From Nesterenkonia halophila (GTDB lineage: Bacteria; Actinomycetota; Actinomycetes; Actinomycetales; Micrococcaceae): 38,123 bases of DNA. Shown one piece after another: positions 14,963-22,972 of this stretch (position 1 is the first letter of the stretch; every line of letters starts with the position of its first letter). Position numbers and translations under genes: made by a program. The notes beneath the pieces are model-generated. The model was not told the origin of the DNA, made no database searches, and was given only the letters and a program-made list of their open reading frames with translations. The stretch lies in assembly GCF_009467795.1 (NCBI RefSeq), contig NZ_WIAX01000015.1, forward strand, positions 1-38,123, written 5' to 3'.

Positions 14963-17482
14963 TCAGTCCTTCATCCGGACATGCTCCGGGTCGAAGGGCG
15001 CCGTCCGCCCGACGGTCAGCACCCGCACCGGCTGGCGGACGGCGAGGATCTCCACGGCCAGCTGCGTGCCCTCGACGGCGACCTCCGGCGGCAGGTAGGC
15101 CAGCAGCAGGTGCTCGCCCAGCGACGGCGCCGGCCCGGCGCTGGTGACGTAGCTGCGTCGTCCGCGGGCGTCGCGCAGCGGCGAGCCGTCCGGCGCGAGG
15201 ATCGGCTCGTTGCCGGCGGGGAACCGCGGCTCGGCCGCCCCGGGACCGTCCATGACCAGCGAGCAGAGCACCGCGGCCGGCTCCTGCGCGCGCACGGCCA
15301 GATAGGCCTCCCTGCCGAGGAAGTCGGCGCTCTTCACCCGCGGCAGCGCCAGCCCGGCCTCGACCGGGTCGCGATCCGGGGCCAGCTCGGCGCCCATCAG
15401 CCGGTGGGCCTTCTCCAGCCGGCCGGTGGTGCCGTACACGCCGGCGCCGGCGGGCACCGTCCCGTGCGGACGGCCGGCCTCGACCAGCGCGTCCCACAGT
15501 GCGACGGCGTGCTCGGCGGCGGTGTGGATCTCCCAGCCGAGATCGCCGACGTAGGAGATCCGCACCATCAGCGTCGGGATCCCCGCCAGCGTCACCTCCC
15601 GGGCGGTGCCGAAGCCGAATCCGGCGGCGGAGACGTCCTCGTCGGTCAGCGCGGCGACGACGTCGCGGGCCCGCGGGCCCCACAGCCCGATCGCCGAGGT
15701 CGCCGAGCTCAGGTCGGTCACCGTCACCCGGCCGCGGGCCGAGGCCGGCAGGCGCCGGCGGATCCAGGCCAGGTCGCGGGCGCCGTCGGCGGCTCCGGTG
15801 ATGATCCGGAAGCGCTGCTCGTCCAGCCGCAGCATGGTCAGGTCCGCGCGGAAGCCGCCGCGGGCGTCGAGCAGCGGGGTGTAGATGACCCGACCGGGCT
15901 CCTTGTCCGCATTCGCGACGGCCAGATGCTGGACCGCCTCCAGCGCCCCGGGGCCTGTCACGTCGAAGACGGCGAAGAAGCTGAGGTCTATCATCGCGGC
16001 CCGCTCGCGCATCGCCAGGTGCTCGGCCTCGATGATCGGCGACCACCAGCGGGCGTCCCACTCGTGCAGCCGCCGCTCGACGCGCTCGCCGTAGTCGGCC
16101 AGCAGCCGCTCGTTGCTGCGGTACCACTGCGGACGCTCCCAGCCGGCGGCCTCGAAGAACTCCGCACCGAGGGCCTCGGTGCGCAGCTGCAGCGGACTGG
16201 TCCGCGCCGGCCGGTGGCTGGCCCACTGTTCGCGCGGATGCACGATGCCGTAGACCTTGGGGAATCCTTCGGCCGCCCGGGCGCGGGCATGGTGCCGGGT
16301 ACGGGCATGCGGGGCGAAGCGCGTGACATCAGCACCGTGGACGTCGATCTCGCTGGCCCCGGCCGTCATCCACTCGGCCACCGCCCGCCCGACGCCGGGG
16401 GCCTCCTTGATCCAGACCGCCGCGGCCGACCACAGGCCGGCGACCTCGGCGGTCTCGCCGAGCACCGGGGCTCCGTCGGGAGTGATGGACAGGAGCCCGT
16501 CGACTGCGTCGACCACACCGACGTCGTCGCGATCCACCAGCGTGGGGAACAGCTGCTTCGCATGGGCCAGCTGCGGAGCGAAGTCGGCCTCGCTGAAGGG
16601 CATCTCCGTCGGCGAACGCTGCCCGGGACTGCCCACCGGCGGAATCTCGGCGGGGTCATGGAGGATCGGCCGGTGGGCGTAGGAGCCGATCTCCAGATCG
16701 GCGCCGCGCTGGCGCTCGTACATCCGCGCGTCCATATCGCGGACCAGCGGCCGGGAGATGTCCTCGCCGGTCTCGGCGAGCTCGTCGATCGGGCCGATGT
16801 CCATCATCTGGTGCACCGCCGGGGTCAGCGGCACCGAGGCGCCGGCCAGCGCGGCGACCTGGGGACTCCAGACCCCGCAGGCGACGACGACCTGTTCGAC
16901 CTCCACCCGGCCGCGCGAGGTGTGCACCGCGCGGACCCTGCCGCCCTCGACGTCGAAGCCGGTGATCTCGGTCTCGGGCAGCATGCGCAGCGCGCCGAGC
17001 TCCTCGGCTCGGGAGCGCATCAGTTCGCCGGCGCGGATCGGATCGACCACCGCCCCGGTGGGCGTGTGGAAGCCGCCGATGAGCAGGTCCTCACGGATCC
17101 AGGGCACCAGCTCGCGGATGCGCTCCGGCGAGATCAGCTCGGCGTCGACGCCCCAGGCATGCGCCGAGGTCAGCCGGCGGCGCAGCTCCTGCAGCCGTTC
17201 CGGCGTGCGGGCGACCTCGATGCCGCCGCAGCGGATCAGCACGTCGAGTTCGGCGTACTGGCGCGTCGAGTCCAGCGTCAGCTCGGTGATCTCCTTGGAG
17301 TGGTCCACCGGGAAGACGAAGTTCGACGCGTGGCCGGTGGATCCCCCGGGGTCGGGCAGCGGCCCCTTGTCCACCAGCAGGATGTCTCGTCGGCCCAGCT
17401 CGGCCAGATGCCGCACCAGGCTGCTGCCCACGATTCCGGCGCCGATCACCACGACCTCGGCGCGCTCCGGGACGGTCTCCAT
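14963..17482 (-). CDS. Dimethylglycine-oxidase-like demethylase (FAD oxidase fused to GcvT domain)
   Basis: 839 residues, the length of Arthrobacter dimethylglycine oxidase. The N-terminal half is a D-amino-acid-oxidase-type flavoprotein: FAD motif VVVIGAGIVGSSLVRHL (residues 10-26) and GGSTGHASNFVF, whose His51 aligns with the histidine that binds FAD covalently. A linker domain follows, then a GcvT domain (from about residue 490: MIDLSFFAVFDVTGPGALE ... ISYVGDLGWEIH). Such enzymes oxidise an N-methyl group and pass the C1 unit to THF as 5,10-methylene-THF; without THF, formaldehyde leaks out. A GTG three codons upstream is an alternative start. Substrate not proven: dimethylglycine, sarcosine or a relative. 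Confidence 0.88.
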   Translation of the reverse strand: METVPERAEVVVIGAGIVGSSLVRHLAELGRRDILLVDKGPLPDPGGSTGHASNFVFPVDHSKEITELTLDSTRQYAELDVLIRCGGIEVARTPERLQELRRRLTSAHAWGVDAELISPERIRELVPWIREDLLIGGFHTPTGAVVDPIRAGELMRSRAEELGALRMLPETEITGFDVEGGRVRAVHTSRGRVEVEQVVVACGVWSPQVAALAGASVPLTPAVHQMMDIGPIDELAETGEDISRPLVRDMDARMYERQRGADLEIGSYAHRPILHDPAEIPPVGSPGQRSPTEMPFSEADFAPQLAHAKQLFPTLVDRDDVGVVDAVDGLLSITPDGAPVLGETAEVAGLWSAAAVWIKEAPGVGRAVAEWMTAGASEIDVHGADVTRFAPHARTRHHARARAAEGFPKVYGIVHPREQWASHRPARTSPLQLRTEALGAEFFEAAGWERPQWYRSNERLLADYGERVERRLHEWDARWWSPIIEAEHLAMRERAAMIDLSFFAVFDVTGPGALEAVQHLAVANADKEPGRVIYTPLLDARGGFRADLTMLRLDEQRFRIITGAADGARDLAWIRRRLPASARGRVTVTDLSSATSAIGLWGPRARDVVAALTDEDVSAAGFGFGTAREVTLAGIPTLMVRISYVGDLGWEIHTAAEHAVALWDALVEAGRPHGTVPAGAGVYGTTGRLEKAHRLMGAELAPDRDPVEAGLALPRVKSADFLGREAYLAVRAQEPAAVLCSLVMDGPGAAEPRFPAGNEPILAPDGSPLRDARGRRSYVTSAGPAPSLGEHLLLAYLPPEVAVEGTQLAVEILAVRQPVRVLTVGRTAPFDPEHVRMKD

Positions 17483-17568
17483 CGCACTCACCCCGCTGCC
17501 AGCTCTCCTCGCGGCGGTCGCCGTCGCAGACGACGACGATGACCCTCCCAGAGTAGCCCGCGGGTGAC

Positions 17569-17578
17569 GGTGATCACC
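17569..17578. repeat. Short palindrome in the promoter gap of the FAD/GcvT demethylase and purS
   Basis: GGTGATCACC is a perfect 10-bp palindrome in the 325-base gap between two divergent genes, about 87 bases upstream of the demethylase start. It may be an operator half-set; no partner repeat was found. The rest of the gap holds the purS promoter and leader. Confidence 0.3.
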
Positions 17579-17643
17579 AGGAATTCCGGGCGACCCGCTC
17601 CGTCGCCGGCCTCGGCGACCGAGTCCCGGCGAGACGGTCCTGC

Positions 17644-17679
17644 ACCGGCGCCGCGCGCCGGTCGCACAGCCGGTAGACT
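17644..17679 (+). promoter_or_regulatory. Putative purS promoter with an upstream inverted repeat
   Basis: TAGACT (17674-17679) is a good -10 candidate. Just upstream ACCGGCG-CCGCG-CGCCGGT (17644-17662) is a perfect 7-bp-arm inverted repeat across the expected -35 region. This leaves a leader of about 120 bases before purS. I recognise no riboswitch in it. Confidence 0.4.
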
Positions 17680-17807
17680 CGTCGGGCAAGCTCGCGGAGC
17701 GCGCTCCCCCGGCGCGTGAGACGGCACCTCCCCCGGCGGTCCACCCCGGTCCGGCGGCCGGCAGTCCTGTCCGCGGGCGTCACCCGCACACGAGCACAGG
17801 AGACTGT

Positions 17808-18089
17808 ATGCCGCGCATCGTCGTCGAGGTCATGCCCAAGCCTGAGATCCTCGACCCGCAGGGCAAAGCCATCGCCTCAGCACTGCCCCACCTCGGCTTC
17901 CGCGGGTTCTCCGCGGTCCGGCAGGGTAAGCGCTTCGAGCTGAGCGTCGACGGCGAGATCACCGACGCCGTCCTGGCCCAGGCTCGCGAGGCCGCCGCCG
18001 AGATGCTGTCCAACCCGGTGATCGAGGACGTCGTCGACGTCCGGGTGGAGGACGACCCGGCCGAGGCCGGCGCCGGGAACGAGGGCTGA
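17808..18089 (+). CDS. purS: Phosphoribosylformylglycinamidine synthase subunit PurS
   Basis: 93 residues. [22 protein letters not shown] and VRQGKRFEL are the PurS family hallmarks. PurS bridges the glutaminase PurQ and the synthetase PurL so that ammonia passes between them in the fourth step of purine synthesis. GGAG lies at good spacing before the ATG. It is the first gene of purS-purQ-purL, with 2 bases between its stop and purQ. Confidence 0.96.
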   Translation: MPRIVVEVMPKPEILDPQGKAIASALPHLGFRGFSAVRQGKRFELSVDGEITDAVLAQAREAAAEMLSNPVIEDVVDVRVEDDPAEAGAGNEG

Positions 18090-18091
18090 CC

Positions 18092-18904
18092 ATGGCGCAG
18101 GCATCCGAGACTCCCCTGATCGGCGAGACGGACTCCGCCTCCGACGGACCCGCCCTGGACGGCGCGCGCATCGGCGTCGTCACCTTCCCCGGCACGCTGG
18201 ACGACCGCGACGCCGCCCGTGCGGTGCGGATCGCCGGCGGCACCGCAGTGCCGCTGTGGCACGCCGACGACGCGCTGGGCGACGTCGACGCGGTCATCGT
18301 CCCCGGCGGCTTCTCCTACGGCGACTATCTGCGCGCCGGGGCGATCTCCCGCTTCGCGCCGCTGATGCGCCGCATCGCCGAGTCCGCCGCCCCCTCCGCC
18401 GGCGCCGGGCTGCCGGTGCTGGGCATCTGCAACGGCTTCCAGATCCTCACCGAGGCGCATCTGCTGCCCGGCTCGATGATCAAGAACGACCATCTGAAGT
18501 TCCGCTGCGGCGATCAGGTGCTGCGCGTGGAGAACACCTCCACCGCCTGGACCGCGCAGTTCACCGACGACGAGCTGATCACCGTGCCGCTGAAGAACCA
18601 GGACGGCCAGTACGTCGCCGATGCGGCCACCCTCGAGCAGCTCGAGGCCGAGGGCCGGGTGGCCTTCCGCTACGTCGGGACCAACCCCAACGGCTCGCGG
18701 GACGACATCGCCGGCGTGGCCAACGCCGCCGGCAACGTCGTGGGACTGATGCCGCATCCCGAGCACGCCGTCGAGGCCGGCTTCGGGCCCGACGACGCCA
18801 CCGGCATGCGCGCCGGCACCGACGGGCTTCCCGTCTTCACCTCTGTGATCTCTTCCCTCGCCGGCTCGACCGCCGGACCTGACCCTGCAGGAGGCGCCGC
18901 ATGA
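18092..18904 (+). CDS. purQ: Phosphoribosylformylglycinamidine synthase subunit PurQ (glutaminase)
   Basis: 270 residues of a class I glutamine amidotransferase. The nucleophile is Cys113 in GICNGFQIL, with the His/Glu pair in MPHPEHAVE near residue 220. [14 protein letters not shown] and [15 protein letters not shown] are PurQ-specific. The protein carries about 24 extra residues before the fold begins ([15 protein letters not shown]...), somewhat longer than usual; GAGGG before the ATG supports this start. It frees ammonia from glutamine for PurL and overlaps purL by ATGA. Confidence 0.95.
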   Translation: MAQASETPLIGETDSASDGPALDGARIGVVTFPGTLDDRDAARAVRIAGGTAVPLWHADDALGDVDAVIVPGGFSYGDYLRAGAISRFAPLMRRIAESAAPSAGAGLPVLGICNGFQILTEAHLLPGSMIKNDHLKFRCGDQVLRVENTSTAWTAQFTDDELITVPLKNQDGQYVADAATLEQLEAEGRVAFRYVGTNPNGSRDDIAGVANAAGNVVGLMPHPEHAVEAGFGPDDATGMRAGTDGLPVFTSVISSLAGSTAGPDPAGGAA

Positions 18905-21225
18905 GCGACCAGGAATTCTCCATCGACACCGTCGAGCACGCCTCCTCCACCCCGGACGTCGAACTGCCCTGGGACGAGCTGGGGCTGAAGGCCGACGAGT
19001 ACGAGCGCATCATCGCGATCCTCGGCCGCCGCCCCACCGCCGCCGAGCTGGCGATGTACTCGGTGATGTGGTCCGAGCACTGCTCCTACAAGTCCTCCAA
19101 GGTCCACCTGCGCCAGTTCGGCGAGAAGGTCACCGAGGAGATGAAGACGGACCTGATGGTCGGCATCGGCGAGAACGCCGGCGTCACCGACCTCGGCGAC
19201 GGCTGGGCGGTGACCTTCAAGATCGAGTCGCACAACCACCCCAGCTATGTGGAGCCCTACCAGGGCGCGGCCACCGGCGTCGGCGGCATCGTCCGCGACA
19301 TCATCTCCATGGGTGCCCGCCCGGTGGCGGTGATGGATGCGCTGCGCTTCGGCGAGATCGACCACCCCGACACCCGGCGCGTACTGCCCGGCGTCGTCGC
19401 CGGCGTCGGCGGCTACGGCAACTCGCTGGGCCTGCCGAACATCGGCGGCGAGGTCGAGTTCGACGCCTGTTACCAGGCCAATCCGCTGGTCAACGCGCTG
19501 GCGGTCGGCGTGATGCGGCACGAGGACCTGCGCCTGGCCAACGCCTCCGGCGTGGGCAACAAAGTGGTGCTCTTCGGCGCGCGCACCGGCGGCGACGGCA
19601 TCGGCGGCGCCTCGGTGCTGGCCTCCGAGTCCTTCGACGACGCCAAGCCCTCGAAGCGCCCCTCCGTGCAGGTCGGCGACCCGTTCAGCGAGAAGGTCCT
19701 CATCGAGTGCTGCCTGGAGCTCTTCGGCGGCGAGCTCGTCGAGGGCATCCAGGACCTCGGCGCGGCCGGGATCTCCTGCGCGACCAGCGAGCTGGCGTCC
19801 AACGGCGAGGGCGGCATGCATGTGGAGCTCACCGACGTGCTGCTGCGCGACTCCACGCTGACCCCCGGCGAGATCCTGATGTCGGAGTCGCAGGAGCGGA
19901 TGATGGCCGTGGTGACCCCGGAGAACGTCGAGGCCTTCGAGCGCACGCTGGCGAAGTGGGGCGTGGAGTACTCCTGGCTGGGCGAGGTCACCGACACCGG
20001 TCGGCTGGTGATCGACTGGAGCGGCGAGACCATCGTCGACGTCGACCCGCGCACCGTCGCCCACGACGGTCCGGTCTACGAGCGGCCCTATGAGCGTCCC
20101 GCCTGGCAGGACGCGGTCCAGGCCGACTCCTTCGCCGCCACCGAGGCCGGGAAGAACCTGCCGCGGACGGCTTCAGAGCTGGGCACCGCCGTCGCCGAGC
20201 TGGTGACCAGCCCGAACCTGGCCGACCCGTCCTGGATCACCGACCAGTACGACCGCTTCGTCGGCGGCAACACCGCGCTGTCGCAGCCCGACGACTCGGG
20301 AGTGGTCCGCGTCGACGAGTCCACCGGCCTCGGCGTCGGCCTGTCGGTGGACTCCACGCCGCGGCACGCCTATCTGGACCCGTACACCGGCGCGCAGCTG
20401 GCGCTGGCCCAGGCCTACCGGAATGTAGCGACCTCCGGGGCGATCCCGAAGGCGGTCTCCGACTGTCTGAACTTCGGCTCGCCGGAGGACCCGCCGATCA
20501 TGTGGCAGTTCGCCGAGGCCGTCCGCGGCCTCGCCGACGGCTGCCGCGAGCTGGGCATCCCGGTCACCGGCGGCAACGTCTCGCTGTACAACCAGACCGG
20601 CGGGAACGCCATCCACCCGACCCCGGTGGTCGGCGTCCTCGGCGCCTTCGACGACGTCGGCCGGCGCACGCCGTCGGGCTTCGAGCGGTGGGCCGACGGG
20701 CAGGCGATCTATCTGCTCGGCGAGACCGCCGCGGAGCTGGACGGCTCGGAGTATGCGCGGCTCCACGGGCACCTGGGCGGGCTGCCGCCGCAGGTGGACC
20801 TGCAGCGGGAGAAGACGCTGGGCGCCGTGCTGATCAACGCCTCCCGCGACGGGATGATCGACGCCGCCCACGACCTCTCCGAGGGCGGTCTGGCGGCCGC
20901 GCTGGTGGAGATGAGCCTGCGCTTCGGCGTCGGCTCACGGGTGAACCTGGATGCGCTCTGCGAGCGCGACGGCCTCGACCCGGCCACCGCGCTGTTCAGC
21001 GAGTCGGCCGGCCGAGCGCTGGTCGCGCTTCCGCGCAGCGAGGAGGTCCGCTTCAAGGACATGATCACCGCCCGCGGGCTGCCGGCGCTGCGGCTGGGCG
21101 TCGTCGACGCCGAGTCCGGCGAACTCGAGGTGGCCGGGGACTTCGAGGACGGTTCCTTCATCCTGGGGCTCGACGAGCTCCGCGAGATCTGGTCCGCGGT
21201 GATCCCGGCGCACGCCGAGGGCTGA
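18901..21225 (+). CDS. purL: Phosphoribosylformylglycinamidine synthase subunit PurL
   Basis: 774 residues, the small PurL type that works with PurS and PurQ. Conserved pieces include [16 protein letters not shown] (active-site histidine), [52 protein letters not shown] and [14 protein letters not shown]. It uses ATP and ammonia to turn FGAR into FGAM. It starts at an ATGA overlap with purQ and is followed after about 30 bases by a strong hairpin, so it ends the operon. Confidence 0.97.
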   Translation: MSDQEFSIDTVEHASSTPDVELPWDELGLKADEYERIIAILGRRPTAAELAMYSVMWSEHCSYKSSKVHLRQFGEKVTEEMKTDLMVGIGENAGVTDLGDGWAVTFKIESHNHPSYVEPYQGAATGVGGIVRDIISMGARPVAVMDALRFGEIDHPDTRRVLPGVVAGVGGYGNSLGLPNIGGEVEFDACYQANPLVNALAVGVMRHEDLRLANASGVGNKVVLFGARTGGDGIGGASVLASESFDDAKPSKRPSVQVGDPFSEKVLIECCLELFGGELVEGIQDLGAAGISCATSELASNGEGGMHVELTDVLLRDSTLTPGEILMSESQERMMAVVTPENVEAFERTLAKWGVEYSWLGEVTDTGRLVIDWSGETIVDVDPRTVAHDGPVYERPYERPAWQDAVQADSFAATEAGKNLPRTASELGTAVAELVTSPNLADPSWITDQYDRFVGGNTALSQPDDSGVVRVDESTGLGVGLSVDSTPRHAYLDPYTGAQLALAQAYRNVATSGAIPKAVSDCLNFGSPEDPPIMWQFAEAVRGLADGCRELGIPVTGGNVSLYNQTGGNAIHPTPVVGVLGAFDDVGRRTPSGFERWADGQAIYLLGETAAELDGSEYARLHGHLGGLPPQVDLQREKTLGAVLINASRDGMIDAAHDLSEGGLAAALVEMSLRFGVGSRVNLDALCERDGLDPATALFSESAGRALVALPRSEEVRFKDMITARGLPALRLGVVDAESGELEVAGDFEDGSFILGLDELREIWSAVIPAHAEG

Positions 21226-21255
21226 GGCCGCGAGGGCTCCTCGAGCCCGCCGAGG

Positions 21256-21296
21256 CCGGGGCCTCCCCGTCCGACACCCGGATGGGGAGGCCCCGG
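21256..21296 (+). terminator. Terminator hairpin after purL
   Basis: CCGGGGCCTCCCC and GGGGAGGCCCCGG form perfect 13-bp arms around a 15-base loop, 30 bases after the purL stop. No T-tract follows, as is common in high-GC actinobacteria. Confidence 0.7.
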
Positions 21297-21362
21297 CAGC
21301 ACGGCACGACCGATCCCGCTCCATTGAGCTGCTCCCTGCGCGGCGACGGTGGAAGGGCCTCA

Positions 21363-21577
21363 TTGGACCGTCAGACGAGGACGCGACAGACCTGGTCAGT
21401 CGCCCAGGGCGCCCTGTCCGGCATCGCCTTCGTGCTGCTCGGAGTCGCGATTGCTTCAGATGAGCTCCATCTTGGCCCCTCATCATTCCCAGCAGCCTCC
21501 CGTTCGGACTGTCCATCCTGCTGGCAGGGGCCGCCTACGCCGGCGCGTCGCTGCTTACACTGCATCGCCGGAGGTAG
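21363..21577 (+). pseudogene. Frame-interrupted small two-helix membrane protein
   Basis: From a TTG at 21363 (after GGAAGGG) the frame reads a charged start DRQTRTRQTW and one hydrophobic helix (VAQGALSGIAFVLLGVAIA). After HLGP it runs out of sense. In the next frame from 21479 to the TAG at 21575 there is LIIPSSLPFGLSILLAGAAY then LHRRR, a second helix with a basic end. Adding one C to the CCCC run at 21476-21479 joins the two into a 71-residue protein with two membrane helices. Either a real single-base deletion or a sequencing error. Function unknown. A long hairpin follows at 21646. Confidence 0.45.
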
Positions 21578-21645
21578 TCAGCCACATCTCGACACGACGG
21601 GTGACAACGCCGCCGCGATGGACAACCAGACCTGACGCGTCAGCT

Positions 21646-21704
21646 CGGAACGACGGGGGCGGTCCCGCCGGATGGTCCGGCCGGGGCCGCCCCTCGTCGT
21701 TCCG
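21646..21704. terminator. Long hairpin between the small membrane protein remnant and the secreted-protein pair
   Basis: CGGAACGACG (21646-21655) pairs perfectly with CGTCGTTCCG (21695-21704). Further interior pairing (GGGGCGG with CCGCCCC, GCCGGA with TCCGGC) allows a long interrupted stem around a TGGT loop. It lies between convergent units and probably terminates both. Confidence 0.6.
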
Positions 21705-21853
21705 GGGCGTCATTCCGACGGGGCCGACGGCGCCTGACTGTCTCGCCGAGTGCCACCAACTTCGCCTGCGAGACCTACTGTGCAGAGCTCCACACGGCAT
21801 CAGGGCGGATCGGCCCTATGCTGGGAGGGAAGCTCGTCGCAGCCGCTCACGTG

Positions 21854-22045
21854 TCATCGGCGATGGCGAATCCACCGCACGCAGTAGACGGCTGCCAGCA
21901 CGACGGCGCCGATGCCGCACCCGAGACCTCCGTAGCCTGCCACTCCGCCGGAGAAGAAGGTATTCAGCAACAGGGCGACCACCATGAGGAACAGCGCCCA
22001 CAGAAAGAGCTTGGAGGGGCTTTCGCGCTCGGATTCCACGCTCAC
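21854..22045 (-). CDS. Small membrane protein, partner of the upstream secreted protein
   Basis: 63 residues: a charged N-terminus (SVESERESPSKLF), a first helix (LWALFLMVVALLLNTFF), a glycine-rich turn (SGGVAGYGGLGCG), a second helix (IGAVVLAAVYCV) and a basic end RWIRHRR. It starts with GTG in a GTGA overlap with the stop of the gene before it, so the two are translationally coupled. I do not recognise the family. A two-helix membrane protein coupled to a secreted small protein recalls immunity or export partners of secreted peptides, but this is only a resemblance of layout. The codon use is less GC-rich than in the flanking genes. Confidence 0.6.
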   Translation of the reverse strand: MSVESERESPSKLFLWALFLMVVALLLNTFFSGGVAGYGGLGCGIGAVVLAAVYCVRWIRHRR

Positions 22046-22455
22046 AGGTCAACTCCAAAGCAATCCTCGGCCACGGCGCGGAGCGACAGGAAGTCGACCA
22101 GGGCGTTGACCACGTCCTCACCGCCAGCGCTGGCGGCCTTCCGCGATGCATAGCTGATGGCTTCGCTGTTCGACTTGCCCAGCGTGTTCTTTGCGTAGCT
22201 GAACGAATCGATCGCCTTGGTGGCGAACTTCTGAGCACCGCCGGCGGCCTTGATCGCAGAACGGATCTTGGCGATCTTCGCCACTGCGAAAGCGTTGGAG
22301 GCGATGGCAACAGTCACGGCGATGCCGCACCCGATGGGTCCCCGCGGAACGATCTGGCGGGACTGCCACTCTTCGAACGCTTGCTGGCTGGTCAGAGCTT
22401 CTTCCGGGATCGACTCGATGGCTTCGAAGGCCGCCGCGAGCTTCTCCTCGGTCAA
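22042..22455 (-). CDS. Main part of a small secreted protein of unknown function (frame-interrupted from its signal peptide)
   Basis: 137 residues as read from a TTG at 22455. It begins with an acidic helix (TEEKLAAAFEAIESIPEEAL), then QQAFEEWQSRQIVPRG. A hydrophobic segment follows (GCGIAVTVAIASNAFAVAKI), a basic helix (AKIRSAIKAAGGAQKFATKA), and a C-terminus with a second cysteine (RAVAEDCFGVDL). The TTG has no ribosome site. The true start is probably 22631 in another frame, where a strong ribosome site and signal peptide lie (see 22452-22631). One extra G in the G5 run on this strand (22496-22500) would make one 196-residue pre-protein. I do not recognise the family. The two cysteines could form a disulfide outside the cell. 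Confidence 0.55.
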   Translation of the reverse strand: MTEEKLAAAFEAIESIPEEALTSQQAFEEWQSRQIVPRGPIGCGIAVTVAIASNAFAVAKIAKIRSAIKAAGGAQKFATKAIDSFSYAKNTLGKSNSEAISYASRKAASAGGEDVVNALVDFLSLRAVAEDCFGVDL

Positions 22456-22631
22456 CGCGTCGGCCGCTGGTCCAGCAGTCTCGGTGTCTTCGATGCCCCC
22501 GAGGACACCACTGCCGAGTTATCACCCGTCGAGCCGTGGGCCGGCCCTACGCCAAGCCCGACGACCAGAGACGCTGCCAGGACTCCCCCGAGTCCCGCAT
22601 GCAGCTTCCTGGGCCTCACATGGATCACCAT
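22452..22631 (-). CDS. Signal-peptide segment of the secreted protein, ends by frameshift
   Basis: A 59-codon frame starting with ATG at 22631 after GGAGGG. It reads MVIHVRPRKLHAG, then a hydrophobic core LGGVLAASLVVGLGVG and a PAHG cleavage site, a textbook Sec signal peptide, followed by STGDNSAVVSSG. After that the sense moves to the other frame. As written, it ends at a TGA that overlaps the TTG of the next frame (TTGA). It is either a short separate secreted peptide coupled to the next gene, or, more likely, the front of one gene broken by a single-base loss in a G run. Confidence 0.5.
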   Translation of the reverse strand: MVIHVRPRKLHAGLGGVLAASLVVGLGVGPAHGSTGDNSAVVSSGASKTPRLLDQRPTR

Positions 22632-22673
22632 GGATCCACCCCCTCCTTCGATGGTTGCATCAGGTCACTAGCA

Positions 22674-22707
22674 ATGACATGAGATACATAACCTTATCTA
22701 CTGTCAT
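22674..22707. promoter_or_regulatory. 34-bp symmetric operator-like palindrome upstream of the secreted-protein gene
   Basis: ATGACA and TGTCAT (22674-22679 and 22702-22707) enclose GATA and TATC (22683-22686 and 22695-22698) with matching 3-base gaps and an 8-base centre. It lies 43 bases upstream of the secreted-protein start, in an AT-rich stretch where its promoter should be. This two-tier symmetry is typical of a dimeric regulator site. Confidence 0.5.
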
Positions 22708-22972
22708 GGTCACAACAGGGTGCCCCTCTGGGCTCCTGACATGAAGCCGTGCAGACAATCCGCCCGGCACCATCGGCAGCAGAGCGCTCGACGACAGTCG
22801 TCCAGGCCGCGAGACTGCTCGACAACGCTCGTGGAACAGGCTGAACTGCTGGCCAGTCAGATCGTCGACGAGTCGGCGCCACAGTCGGGTCACCACCACC
22901 TGGCGGGGTTGTGACTCGAGGAGGGCCGCCGACTGCGGAGCGGACCCGGTGACCGTGGAAGACTGGCCTGCG
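22708..22972. other. Intergenic stretch with no recognisable gene
   Basis: About 265 bases of lower GC between the palindrome and the LLM monooxygenase start. Several short frames on both strands stay open, but none has both a ribosome site and family-like sequence. It may be the decayed edge of an insertion, but I found no terminal repeats. Confidence 0.4.

Noticed and set aside
14981..17542. 853-codon open frame on the plus strand, antisense to the FAD/GcvT demethylase
   Set aside because: It mirrors the codon structure of the real gene, is rich in H, R, G and Q without any domain, and has no ribosome site.
17680..17807. Purine riboswitch in the purS leader
   Set aside because: The leader is long and GC-rich, but I could not find the three-way junction core; hairpins here are expected by chance.
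22720..22914. 64-codon frame upstream of the LLM gene
   Set aside because: No ribosome site and no family-like sequence; may be chance in the low-GC patch.
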